64,000 bases of DNA from Pegea sp. RAD2-039 (taxonomy: Eukaryota; Chordata; Thaliacea; Salpida; Salpidae), in contig JAQGEQ010000305.1 in the NCBI GenBank assembly GCA_034620365.1, positions 901,745 through 965,744 of the forward strand, in the 5' to 3' direction. Below the pieces are notes generated by a model that saw only the letters and a list, made by a program, of their open reading frames with translations, searched no databases and was not told the DNA's origin. Below are positions 52,237 through 63,616 of this stretch, in pieces (positions within the stretch are counted from its first letter, which is position 1; each line of letters begins with the position of its first letter). Made by a program: the position numbers and the translations under genes.

Positions 52237-52559
52237 CACCAAGATCGAGTACTTCTTCCATCAACTAATGAAGATTACAATATTTATGATCTCAATTCAG
52301 ATGATAGCAGTGATGATGAAGATGCTCCCAGAAAAACTGCATCTAATTTGCCGAAAGATACTTGAGACTATTTTCTAGTCTCAATATCAACTTTTATATT
52401 TTAGGAAAATTGTTGAAACCTCAGATGTACTTGCAAACTATTCACTTTCTTGGTATCACTACAATCCTCCTAAATGCTAAAAATAGAACTGTTAATTTGA
52501 CAAAACTGTTTAATAAAACTGAAAGAAAATACATAAAGCGAACTAGCTCGGCATGGTGA
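52237..52559 (+). pseudogene. INCENP: INCENP IN-box fragment, broken
   Basis: From about 52265 the translation reads YDLNSDDSSDDEDAPRK, matching the INCENP C-terminal signature MDLNSDDSTDDEAHPRK. It is preceded, after a one-base shift, by TPRSSTSS (INCENP: PRTPSS). About 200 nt downstream another frame ends KLFNKTERKYIKRTSSAW, matching IFKKSKPRYHKRTSSAVW, the TSS phosphosite region of the IN-box that binds and activates Aurora B. A frameshift, a stop after about 52361 and loss of the WARG region lie between. No INCENP N-terminal or coiled-coil part is nearby. This looks like a decayed partial copy; exons of an unusual functional gene are less likely. Confidence 0.65.
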
Positions 52560-53361
52560 AAGGAAACTCCTTCTTTTCTAACGAGAATATTTGAATACTA
52601 ATTAGCTGTAGTCTTAAGTTCTAATACCACTTCGACACATTTTCTGTCTCTAATTGCTAAAGTGCCAAAATAAGAAATTTCTAACGGCTCCCTTAAAAAA
52701 GGTCTCTCGTCAGAAATTGAATGATACTTTTTCTAGCCTCGTATTTCTACTTCACGGTCTAGGTCAGTAAGAAAAGTAAAAACTCTTTTCATTTATTTCA
52801 ATTTTTAAATAAATCAGCCGTAATTAATAATAATATCTTGAATGTCCAGAGTAACATTTACAAATGAATGTAACCTAAGGTCTAAAACTCAACAAAAACT
52901 CTTTTATAAGTTGTTTCTGCCCAAATACTCAGAAATATTTTATTTTTAGAAACTTTGTTAAAACTATTTTATTCATTTATTAAAACAATAGATTGAACAT
53001 TTATCTAAAATTAATTTTGTTAAATACATAATTAGTTTACTAAATATTATAAACTAATTAAATTTTTCAAATAAAACTTTTAACATCAAAAATTTTGTTT
53101 ATTTGTTCAAAAATATTATCAGATCAGCGGAAATTTTTCCACAAAAATGTTTTAAAAAGACATTTTAAGAATATTTCCACTTTTATGATATGAGTAAGAC
53201 TGATGATAAAGTCATTGGTTGTAAAGATTTAATATTTCACAGACACACAACAAATTTCATAAATAAAAAGTAGCTTAAGAGATTCAGATGATGTTCAGTT
53301 GACGTATGAGATAGAGAATTATTCATGAAAAATTGACACAAACAAACTTTAACAGCTTGTC
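52560..53361. other. Intergenic, kinase 3' flank
   Basis: AT-rich sequence without coding signal. It probably holds the 3' UTR of the minus-strand kinase. Confidence 0.5.
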
Positions 53362-54171
53362 TCACTCGTTAGCAAAATATTTATGCTTTAAAGCTGATTC
53401 CGCTGTTAGTCTTTTTTCTGGTTTTAATTGCAACAATTCATTCAATAAATCATTAAAATCTTCATCTAGATCTTTCCAGGTAACAAATCCTAGAGATTTT
53501 TTTTCAAACCATTTTTTATATTCAACACTTAAGACAACATCAGGTTGAGACCAAGGATAAAATCCAACCAACATCCGAAAGAAAGTGACTCCTGCTGACC
53601 ACATATCAGCTGGTCTTCCTCTTCTAGGAAGTTTATTGTACACTTCCGGCGCCATAATGTTTCTGGAGCCTCGTCGACATTGTGTGAAAACCTCTTGTTC
53701 CTGTCTTTCTAAATACGAGAGACCAAAATCGCAAATTTTAAGGACTTTATTCTTAACCAGCAAATTACTTAATTTGATGTCTGAATGAATCACACAATTT
53801 GAATGGAGGTAATTCAAACCATTCAGTAACTGCTTCATATACGATTGAACCAGAGGTTTCTCACGACTTTCATGGAGTGCGAATACATTGCTTAATTTTC
53901 TAGCATGTTCTAGAAGTAAAAAGAAATAATTCGGTGCTTCTGAACCCCATTCAATTAGTTTTATTATATTTTGATGATTTAGAGTTAAATGAATTCTAAT
54001 TTCACGTGAAACAAGCCTTGGACTTGAGATCTTATATTTTGTTTTTATAATCTTTAAGGCTGCTACATCTTCAGAATTTTCATTATTGGCAATATACACA
54101 CTCCCAAAACTTCCTTTGCCAATTATTTCGCCTATCTTCCAGTCTTTGAATGAATCAGGCTTATAACTCAT
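53362..54171 (-). CDS. CHK1-like Ser/Thr kinase, catalytic domain only, intronless
   Basis: 269 aa, almost exactly one kinase domain. Gly loop GKGSFGSV (19-26), VAIK-type Lys40, alpha-C Glu57, catalytic loop HSDIKLSN (129-136; HRD with Arg replaced by Ser, Asp131 and Lys133 kept), DFG (148-150), APE (174-176). The end, FYPWSQP ... EYKKWFEKKS, parallels CHK1's LPWDQP ... EYSDWKEKK, so CHK1/CAMK-like is the best call. The CHK1 SQ/TQ and KA1-like regulatory half is absent. There is no intron in the coding region. A TTTTTTCAG acceptor ends 19 nt before the ATG, so a 5' UTR intron or trans-splicing is possible. The Ser in HRD places it among kinases not needing an Arg to anchor the activation loop. 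A retrocopy that stayed open is one explanation. Confidence 0.8.
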   Translation of the reverse strand: MSYKPDSFKDWKIGEIIGKGSFGSVYIANNENSEDVAALKIIKTKYKISSPRLVSREIRIHLTLNHQNIIKLIEWGSEAPNYFFLLLEHARKLSNVFALHESREKPLVQSYMKQLLNGLNYLHSNCVIHSDIKLSNLLVKNKVLKICDFGLSYLERQEQEVFTQCRRGSRNIMAPEVYNKLPRRGRPADMWSAGVTFFRMLVGFYPWSQPDVVLSVEYKKWFEKKSLGFVTWKDLDEDFNDLLNELLQLKPEKRLTAESALKHKYFANE

Positions 54172-55585
54172 GATATAAAATATACTATACCTGAAAAAAT
54201 GATTATAATATAATAAAAGAAAGTTTATTTTATTTATAGATCAAAAAATATTTATAGAAAAGTTTTACTTTTATTAAAGTAAAATCATTAAAAAATTTTA
54301 GCTAATGTCTAGGAGCTTAAGATTGAAGATAAAATAATTTATTTTTAAAATGGTTTGTTAATTGTTAATCATTGTATTTTTATATTCTATCTTTTAATCT
54401 TAATTTATGGTTTCAAAAAGCCCAGAATGTTTACATGACTGAGATAATGAAAGACCAGAGAAAAACTCTGTTAATGTAAAGGACACCAAAAATTAAAAAA
54501 TTGTTTTTACTTGCTACCCAAGAATGTCTATCTTGATAGAGGTGTAAAAACAAACAAAAACAAGTTATTTCTCGTTTCAATATAAATAATATTTTAAAAA
54601 ATCGAAAAACATAATTTTCTTTGACTTAAATTAATAAATATGAAAAAGGCTGAAAAAATTAGGAATTCTTAAAATGTACTCATAACACTAAAAGAGAGTT
54701 TGGATAAATGGCATTAAGAACAGATTTTTACTGAGCTTTCTTAGCTTTAATAAAACTGTTTGAATCAATTTTTTATATAACAGTGTTACATTAATATAGA
54801 TAATCTGTTAGTAAAACCAAGAAAAACTTATATAAAATAACCAGAATATCTCAATCTAAAAATATAAATATACTCCATGTAAATAACAGAAATATCAATC
54901 TAAAGTTCTTACACAAATTTTAAAGTATTTTAAATTAATTCAAAACTTTTAAATTATGTGACAAAACATAAAAGTATAAGCAGCTCACCAAGATTAGACC
55001 TTTATAAAAACTTCTATTTATGCGATATATAAGTAATGTTACAATAAAAATCCTAATAAACTTTAAAATTGAAAAATAAAAGTAGTAGTTTTTGTAAAAT
55101 AGATTTTGCAAGTAGATATCAAATCTAAACAAAATCAAATTTTATTTGACTGGTTCACCAATATAAATTGAATAAAATTGTTTTTATTAACTCAAATATT
55201 TTTAACTAAAAACAATTTATCAGATAAATTCCAAGTTAATCTTGAAATATATATAAAATTATTTATTTCGAAATTTAATCAGTTAGTATCAAAAATTATT
55301 AGAAATATTATTATTTTAAAACTGCCTTTATTAAAAAATAAGAATACTCGAAATGATCAAATATCAACAATTTTTAAAATTTGAAACAAATAAATATCTT
55401 AAATACAATTGATTTAAATAAATATAACAACAATAAATGAACTTGTAAGAACTCATTTACAAAAGTTAACTTTTTAAACCATACTTACTTTACAATTGAT
55501 AAACTGATAAGTCTTTTAAGTTGTGCAGTTTATCACAGTTTCTATTTGCTGTGCGTCGGAGTCAAACCAGGCTTACCCACAAAAG
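54172..55585. other. AT-rich intergenic region
   Basis: No coding or repeat signal. Short open frames at 54935-55138 and 55178-55384 are low-complexity. Confidence 0.5.
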
Positions 55586-55666
55586 ATGTCCATACATAAA
55601 GATGAAGAACCTCTGTTAGTACAACTAGATAAGATTTTGTCACGTAATACAGTTTTTGATGTACGG
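55586..55666 (+). CDS. Possible first coding exon of an unknown gene
   Basis: An ATG opens a 27-codon frame (MSIHKDEEPLLVQLDKILS, then RNTVFDVR) ending at a good donor, CGG|GTAATT, in sequence less AT-biased than its flanks. I do not recognise it and could not join it in phase to a second exon. It could be a relic or a chance frame. Confidence 0.25.
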
Positions 55667-57324
55667 GTAATTTTTAATATCGAAATATAAATGACCCAAC
55701 AAATTCTGTATTTTGATTATTTTTTGTGCTTTCGATACTGAGTAACTTGCCTTCAGAAAGTACAGTGGCATTAGGAATAATACCCAGCTATCTCAATAAC
55801 TGAACATACACCAAGATGTCCATATTATTTTTTCTTAACTGGACGATCTGATGCAAGTTGGAATAACGAGTGACGCCCATCTAGCTGCTTCAACGCGATT
55901 TTTACTAGATCTAAACACCTTTTTGGTGCACCTCTGTTTGTATAGCCAGATTATAGCTTGGTACAATTTTTGGTAAATAATTATTGTCCATTCTGGTAAC
56001 GCGAATGTCTATATTTCGTCAGTGTGGTTTAGAGGCTGGGTAACTAACATTTAACAAGTAGAGTGGCATTAGAGATCGAATCCTAATTGATGCTGAGAAT
56101 GTTTGATAAAAAAGGTTATAAAAAAATACAAATTTATAAAATTTTTCATAAACTTTAGAAGTTCAACTGATTTAAAATTTTAATGAAAATTCAACGACTT
56201 TCATAACAAAATTATTTATCTAGATTTTCAAATAAAATACAGAAACGTGTAAAACTTTACATCATTGTATCTAGATATAATGCATATAGTGGAAATAGAT
56301 GCGATATTTCAAAGTTGATTTTAGGATATATATTGTTTTATAATATTGTGAGATTTAAGTTTTTTTTTAATATATCACCCAAATAAAAATGGTACTTAAA
56401 AATAAATCAAATAATGTAAAGGGTTGAAATGTAGCTACAAGATATTTTTTACATAAACAGCTTTAAGTTTGTTCGTGTGCTTTACCAAGGGAGTTGATTC
56501 TAGGAATTTTTGGTCCTAAAATAGAGTCTTATAAAAACAAAATTATTAAATAACTCAATGAAAAAAACTTCATCTTTATTCTAAAGTACACTAAGATATT
56601 AAACAGTTGTGTGGTCATGTCAATCAATGTGATCAGGTCAGATTCTAACTGAGAATTATTTTGAATAAGGCATTATTAAATAATCATTTTCAGTAAGGCA
56701 ACCGAACAAAGTTTAATTTGAAAGTTTTATCTAAATAATCGAATTGCATTTTTCAGCTATAAAGTTTTGTATAATTGCAAATCAGTTATTGGTATTCCAA
56801 CTTCAAAAAATTTCTTTTGTAGATGTTCACGTCTCATCGAGTCAGCAAAGACATCTTATAAACAATATTTTTATAAAGTATATCATGATGAGCTAAGTGA
56901 GTTTAAATGTAGTGAAGATATAGTTGGATGTACTTCTCAATCCTACGAGGAATTTATTCAAATCTTTCAATTACAATTTTGGTTTTATCAAAAATGTATC
57001 ATTTTATCTTTTTATATTTAAGATTTTAGATGTCTAACGTCATTCCAAAACTTTAATCTGGAAGTTTCTGACAAGTTTAAAAAAAATAATATTATTTATA
57101 AAACTCTTAAAAATTATTCAAATGTGAAACTATTCATATAACTTTTGCTGACTGAAGCTAATAACTAATGTAAGTAAAAAACATGGAGCACAAAAGTCGA
57201 ATACAGCAGTTTATTCTGTGAAACAAGCACAAGTTTGTGAAGTACACATTTCAAGTAAGCCACCTGTAAGTTGAACAAAGAGTTATAGTTTAAATCAGTA
57301 GCTAATTACTGAGTGTTTGCTTAC
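55667..57324. other. Low-complexity region with two related short sequences
   Basis: Segments at about 55745-55815 and 56042-56112 share AGTAxAGTGGCATTAG and similar flanks. The second has a B-box-like GAGATCGAATCCT, so both may be diverged SINE remnants. Nothing else is clear except the possible exon at 56757-57021. Confidence 0.35.
56757..57021 (+). CDS. Possible orphan exon, Cys-rich
   Basis: After a good acceptor (TTTTTCAG) an open frame runs 88 codons to a stop and contains NFFCRCSRLIESAKTSYKQY and YHDELSEFKC. The last exon of the secreted gene at 57.3 kb has FFTCTFGR ... NLKQEYHDEITRR, a weak similarity that may mean this is a relic of the same family. Too little to call a gene. Confidence 0.25.
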
Positions 57325-59686
57325 TTAACAAGATGGTTGCCACAAGTTGGTTGATGGTGGACAAAAGTTCCATTCGAATTTTGTTCCCAACAATGGAGTT
57401 GAAAACTTTGGAACACATTTGAATGTAGCTTTATAATGGTCTATGAGTTGTGGTCGCCATAGATTCCAGAAAGTGTCGTAATCAGTAGTAACTTGGGTAA
57501 TTCTTCTGGTAATTTCATCATGATATTCTTGTTTCAAGTTAGTGTATACAACATCAGTTATGTTTCTACCGAAAGTGCAAGTAAAGAATTGATCGAAAAG
57601 ACACAAGTGTTTACGAGCAAGCTGAAAAACAATAAAATCGATAAATATGTTTTAACCTGATAAGAATTACTTTTCGTAAAAGATTTGAATAAAATATGCT
57701 CAGATATCAGATATCTTTACAAAACTTTATACCGTATATCATTATTTATTCATAAATGTAATCTTGGTAAAATTTCAGATTACTTACTGATTCACACTTA
57801 AGCTTGATTTTGCTCTTTTCGCTACAGATCTTGTTCTCAAGATGAGTACTATAATGAGCAATCTTGGCCTCTCTATCAGCTTGACAATTAATGAAATGTC
57901 TATTAACACTATCGGCGTAATCTTTTGATCTGTTTTGCCATTGAGCAATGGCGTGGATGTAAGTGTAGTTCAAATCGGTAACGTGGTTATCGAATTCTTC
58001 TTTCTTGGCATCAACCCAGCTTTGAGCTTCAGTTTCAAGTCGTGATCGATAAGTAGTGATTTCATCTTCAGTTGGGCATGTACTGTTGATAGATGAAGTA
58101 AATAATATTTAAATGCATTTAGATGTTTTTAGTCTTACCCCCAGGTTGATTTTGGTTTCATGGTACTGATTCTTTGTTTCAAAGTGTTGAAAGCACCAGT
58201 TCCCCAAATTACAATGAGATTTCTCCAGTTGGTAACTATTGGATTAAGTTGCTCGGTATAGTTTCCAGCTTTGTAGTCGATACAAGTCTTGTAGGTATCC
58301 ACAGGGAAATCTTCAATTGCTGTGAGAAGAAGATTATTAGTTTCGATGTGACGTTTGAGTTAAGTATTCAAAGTTGACAGCTCACCTGATGCATTAAATT
58401 CTTTAAGATCATCGAAGGCATATCCACTCCATTTTGGATTAAAAGGATGAACTCGGATAAGTTTGTACAAATACTTTGGAGCATCTGGAATTGGTTTGCT
58501 AGAAAAATATATATTGAGAGCATAATAATCTAAGGTGTTAATTTGGTTTTACCAAGTTCGTTTGTATTGATGTTTTTGGAATCCATAACAACCAGTGTTG
58601 AAATGACATTTGTAGTTACATCTGTAACAATCCTTTGCTTTTGTAACAGCCTCAGTGATTGTGGTGTTGAACTCTCCGATAAGAGTAGTTTTTTCATTAG
58701 TAAGAAGTGTACTGTAATTAGTCATAGCGTCGGTGAAGTTGCCTGGCAATGACAATGATCCTACAAAGCAAAGATTCTGTAAGATAATGGTTACGAATTT
58801 AACCCAAGTGGTTACCATAAAGTGTTTCGAAAACTGAATTGGCAAAATGTTGTCGCTTATTAATGTGATCTGTAAGAGCATCTGCATATTTAAGTTGGAT
58901 CATTGTGTTCTTCAAGTCAGCAAGTCGTCCGTATTCCTCGACCTTGATTTCACGAACTTGCATGCAGTTAAGGAACCTTACAATGAAATTGGTTTATAGT
59001 TGTAAGATAAGTAAGCGACAAAAACTCACTTTGTTACAAGTTGCTTATGGAAATGTTCAAGCTTGTCAACCATATCAATCACTGAATTATTGTATCGAGT
59101 AGATGCAGCGCTCTTCAAGTTAGCAAGTTCAGTTTCATATTCTAGAGTTTTGTTACAATAGAGCTCTGAGTCTTCTTTGTAAACACGCTTGAGATATTCC
59201 TTGAATGTCTTTAGGTAAGACTCATGAATCTCATCAATTTGAGCTTGAAGTACTCCAAGATTATCATCCATCTCTTCTTTTATTTCATTACGCTTTTCAG
59301 TCATCTTATCTGTATAGTTGACTTGAACGTAATCAGTGATGTTAGTAGGATCTGTGGAAACAAAGAATCAATTAAAAATCTACAAGTACAAATTCTTATA
59401 ATGCCAGCAACTTACCACTTTCACATGATAGTCCTAGTCGCTTTGGGAAAGCTTTCAAGATGTGTGCATAGAATTTAGCAGTAAACCAAGCAGGGTTATG
59501 GTTAACATTGTGACCATAACTGTTGGTTGGTGGGAACACATGGAAATGATGTGTACACCAATAGTGGTAATTTGGAATTGAGATTGCTTGAGTAGCCTGA
59601 AAAATAAATCAAGAAATTAGTATTTTTATTCGTTAACAATTTATACTTACAGCAACAAACAGCAATAAAATTGCAATCAACTTCAT
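57325..59686 (-). CDS. Secreted N-glycosylated protein of unknown family, 597 aa
   Basis: Nine exons: 59686-59651, 59596-59416, 59351-59030, 58976-58816, 58760-58553, 58498-58386, 58319-58139, 58082-57788, 57621-57325; all phases close. The first exon is a hydrophobic signal peptide, MKLIAILLLFVA, continuing ATQAISIP. The mature protein starts with an aromatic/His-rich segment (NYHYWCTHHFHVFPP, SYGHNVNHNPAW). It then has long charged helical stretches, scattered Cys (for example CYRCNYKCHFNTGC) and about a dozen N-x-S/T sequons. It ends STNLWQPSC. No transmembrane helix beyond the signal. I do not recognise the family. A second, inverted copy of its start lies at 63863, so it is at least a two-member locus. 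Confidence 0.85.
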
Positions 59687-59924
59687 CTTCTTCTCTTGTG
59701 AAAGCTTGATAAAGAATTAATTCTGTAGTCAGATTGGAGATCTTTTATATTGTTCTTATACAAACAATATTTCCAAGAATTAATATATAAGAATACAGAA
59801 AAGTGTATGTTCAAGTATCATTGAATTAATAAGTTTTTATAATTAAGCTGTTTTGATATTTTTACTAAGTACAAGTAGTTTAAGTAAAGATAACAATTAA
59901 GTTGATTTGCTGAGTACCGGAAAA
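59545..59924. repeat. Inverted duplication, left arm
   Basis: Exon 1, intron 1, the start of exon 2 and about 240 nt of 5' flank are repeated in inverse orientation at 63617-64000. Over the visible length the arms differ by scattered changes and one ~8-15 nt indel near 59800 (right arm near 63735). Similarity stops at GAGTACCGGAAAAA (59912-59924). Confidence 0.93.
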
Positions 59925-62900
59925 ATTGAAAAAAGTAAACTTTTATTTAAGGGAATACTGAAAATACTTTCGAAATAATTTGGTAAACTTTTTGTTTTTA
60001 TTCAAAAAGTATATTTGTAAAAGCTTACAATGATATTGTTTTAACTCAATAAATACAAACTAATCTGTTGCTTATTGATTCCTTCAAAATTTTAATTGAA
60101 TGTTTTTCATTAAAACGTAAAAATTCTAATATCTTTTATTACAAATCTGCAACATAATCAAATATAATTTTATTTGTCCGAAAATGATTAAGATTTATTT
60201 TTTTTGATTAGTAATAATCAGTTGCCTAAGTTTTTTCTTATTTATTTTAGATTCTGTTGTAGAATAAAATATCAAACTAAACATTTAGTAACAATACAGT
60301 TTTAAGTAAATAACAACGTTTTAAAAGATGTCTAGACAACGTATTTTGCATATTTTTCGTTCTTTAAACAAACAACTATTCAGTCAAATTTGTTAAATAA
60401 TTTAATGTTGAGTTGTAATTCTAGATAAACAATTATTACAAAACAATTTTACTTCAAACTTTTCAAGAATACTTAAGTTCGATTACTCGGAAGTTATGTC
60501 AGTTTTGTGTTATTTTAGTTATCCAAGTTTAACTGAACGTTTGTTAATAAGTATTTAAGTTTTGAATAATGAGTGGCTCATTCAAATCTGCTTAGATTAG
60601 ATAACATTTGAAAGTTACAAATAAATTAAATTCTTCTATCGACTCTATGTAAAATGCAACAAATTGTTTTTGACACAATTTTTGTTAAAATTGTGAAATA
60701 TGTTGTAAAAACTATCAAAAATATTTGTAATATTTACGAAATTTAGTTTATATGTCATCCATATCAGAGTAACTGTAAAAATCTATAGTACTGACAGTGT
60801 TCAATAATACAAAAGTGTTTTTTTTTATTTCAATTCTAATTTTTCTTTAATTAACTTTGAAATTTGTTTTTTACTAAATACTTATTTATAAATAAAAAAA
60901 ACCTTTAAAAATATTCTAACTTCATTGCAATTACAACAGTTGTAACTCCATCATTTGTAAAGTAATACACATCATATTAATCTAATAGTTTAATACTTTG
61001 TGTAGTTGTAAAATGAAAACTACTTTATAAGTTAAAAAATATTTTTATATTATGATAATAAAATTGTGTTAATTGATTGCATACACTTTTTAGTAATAAA
61101 CAATTAATGACAAAATTAATTAGATTAATCAACAATACAAACGTTTAAAGTAATAGTTTAAAAATATAACTCCAATTTTTCTTTAATTAACTAAAAAAGC
61201 TGGATTTTATAGTAATTACAAACAAGACGTAATTATTAACAACAAAAACATTAAATAATTTTAAAATAATGATATATACAAGTTGTAGATTGTTGTATAT
61301 TTGAATTAAGCAACAGTAGAGTATTTTGCCGCTTACGTAAGTTATCTTTATTTCCTTATACACCGGATTCATTCTGGAGCAGATTTGGTGTTATTTGGAT
61401 CGTGTATTGTTGCTAGTCGACTTTTGCAAATTGAATAAAGCTCGATAATCATCTAAATCATCTTCATCTTTAAATCAGCTGTTCGGTGACCTGGGATAGT
61501 AACATCTCCCAAAACAACCATAAGCTAGTGGCACTACTCACCCATAGTTGAAGAGGATACTTTTTACGTCCGATAGTTGGCGAGAAAATCTTTGGCGATT
61601 GTGGAATTCGAACCCACGTACTTGCCATATAGATGATTACAAAACTTTCATTTTGATTTCCAAAGTCTTTGTGTGAATGGAGCAGTGCTTCTTTTGAAGA
61701 TGTTCTGAAAGTGAAGTAGAGTATTTAGTTATTTTGAACATCTAGCCATTACTTGTTTTTCTACAACTTGTTCTGAATTAGACAGATCAAAATACAAAAT
61801 CTTAATCTTACCCTACTTGCAAAAGAGTCGAAACAATCCATGGAATTGCGAAACATGTTTGACTCCACAATTAATCTTTGTTAAAGATGCAGAAGGAAGA
61901 AGACACAGACTAATAGCTACTGTTAGTTGTCTTGCAGATAAAGACTCTATGATGATACATCTATGAAATGGCTTCAAGTAAGGACAGCTGACAGCAGCAA
62001 GGCAATTTATTAAGTTGATGTATTCTATTTACAGATGAAAGCACCTAAACTAAAGCTCCAGTCTATCCACTCACTTTTTGAAAATGATTAAGTCTATTTT
62101 CAGTAAGCACCCTTAAGCTTGATTAGATTTGAAGTTTTAGAGGTGAGGGTTGAACAACGAAAGTATATTGGGACGAAATGTTCAACTCATTTAGTTTGGG
62201 GCTAGCCTGAAGTATAAAATATTTAGTTTCTAAACTCTCTGATCTTTAAATACATTTACTTCTCATGGACAGAAAACTTCAACATAATTGCAATGCAAGA
62301 TCTAATAGCAATTTAACAAAAAACTGACAACTAGATGTATTGCTCCAAAAACTAATCTATAAAACAGCAAAAAATATCATTATAATCTTCAAACATAAAC
62401 ACAAATCAATAAAGCAAGTTTGCTTTTAAATAAATAAATAATAAAGCGCAGAACTATCTAAAATTTAAAAAGACAGCCGAAACCTGTTTTGAAAAGTTTT
62501 ACTTTTAATAAAATTGTCAATTTATAAATTAATTTTGAAGTTTTTATTGAAATGAGGTTATGAGAAGAGAAATAAAATCAGACAGAAAATCTACAATCTG
62601 TTGACTTCAATCTATCAGTCACCGGGCCGTTCCACCAAATAGTGGATCTAAAACGTGGGGAAGATAAGTGTACGCTGTTCTCGCCTATAATCAAAGCTTA
62701 CATCTAGGTAGGAATGAATGTGGTTATCAACTCCTTTCTACCTGATGGTTTGGTCTACGAAGCTTATCCTAAGAAAATACAAAAAATTCTGAATTATATA
62801 AAATTAATAGAAATAAGACCTGACATAGATTTAGATAATCTGAAATAGTTTTTTATCTTCAGTGTGATAATAGATTTAAATAAAAAAACTGAATAAAATT

Positions 62901-63616
62901 ATTTTTTGACGTGCTACTCACTTGAAACCAAATTCCATAAGTCAACCTTTATCTGTTGTGTCTTATCTCAATGTGGTAAAAAATATAAGGCTTTAAAATA
63001 CAAAATTTATACTTGATACATATTTTGAATACAGGTTTAATTCCTTGGTACATATTAGTTTATTGTGTTTCAAACTAATTAATGCAGTTACAAACTAAAC
63101 GACTGAAAAATGAATCAAATAAAATGTTGTTTGAGATTTATATGTAATGTCTTCCTTATTATTCTCAAAAACTTGCAAAATAAACGTTCAGTAGTTTTAG
63201 ATTTTTCATTTTGAATATCAAATTTCAGAGACCAGATAATATACAAATGTTTTTTACTCATTTTATTCTTTCTACTTCATCAGCAAATCAAATATTGGCG
63301 ATGAATAAGGCGTAAAACCAACATTTTATCAAAAATATTAGATAGATCGATCTTGAAAATCTTTAATGGCCAAAATTTTGACAAAACTAAAAAGCAAAGT
63401 AAAAATAAAATGAACTTGTATAAAATATAAACAATTTAGATTGGAATATTTTTCAAAGTATTCTGACGAAAGCAAAATGAATAATTATTACAAATATTTT
63501 AAATATGATTTTTCCTAATTAAAAGAAAATTTAAATTTAAAGATATTCTTTCTAAATGAATATTTAATAGGATAAAAAATAATACTAAGGTTTATTAAAA
63601 AAACCTTTTTTCTTTA
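59925..63616. other. Spacer of the inverted duplication
   Basis: 3.7 kb of AT-rich sequence between the two head-to-head copies. It holds a SINE-like element at about 61.5 kb and a GC-richer patch at 62.59-62.77 kb (TGTTGACTTCAATC..., weakly like the 28.45 kb element). No supported gene; the open frame 61187-61372 (-) is low-complexity. Confidence 0.55.
61480..61640 (-). mobile_element. SINE-like fragment with B box
   Basis: Read on the minus strand, TACGTGGGTTCGAATTCCAC near 61600-61625 is a consensus Pol III B box with tRNA T-arm context, followed by AATCGCCAAAGATTTTC. The patch is GC-richer than the flanks. The tRNA-like 5' half is not clear, so this is probably a truncated SINE and not a tRNA gene. 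Confidence 0.5.

Noticed and set aside
61187-61372. 61-codon minus-strand open frame in the duplication spacer
   Set aside because: Low-complexity Ile/Tyr/Val-rich frame typical of AT-rich noncoding DNA.
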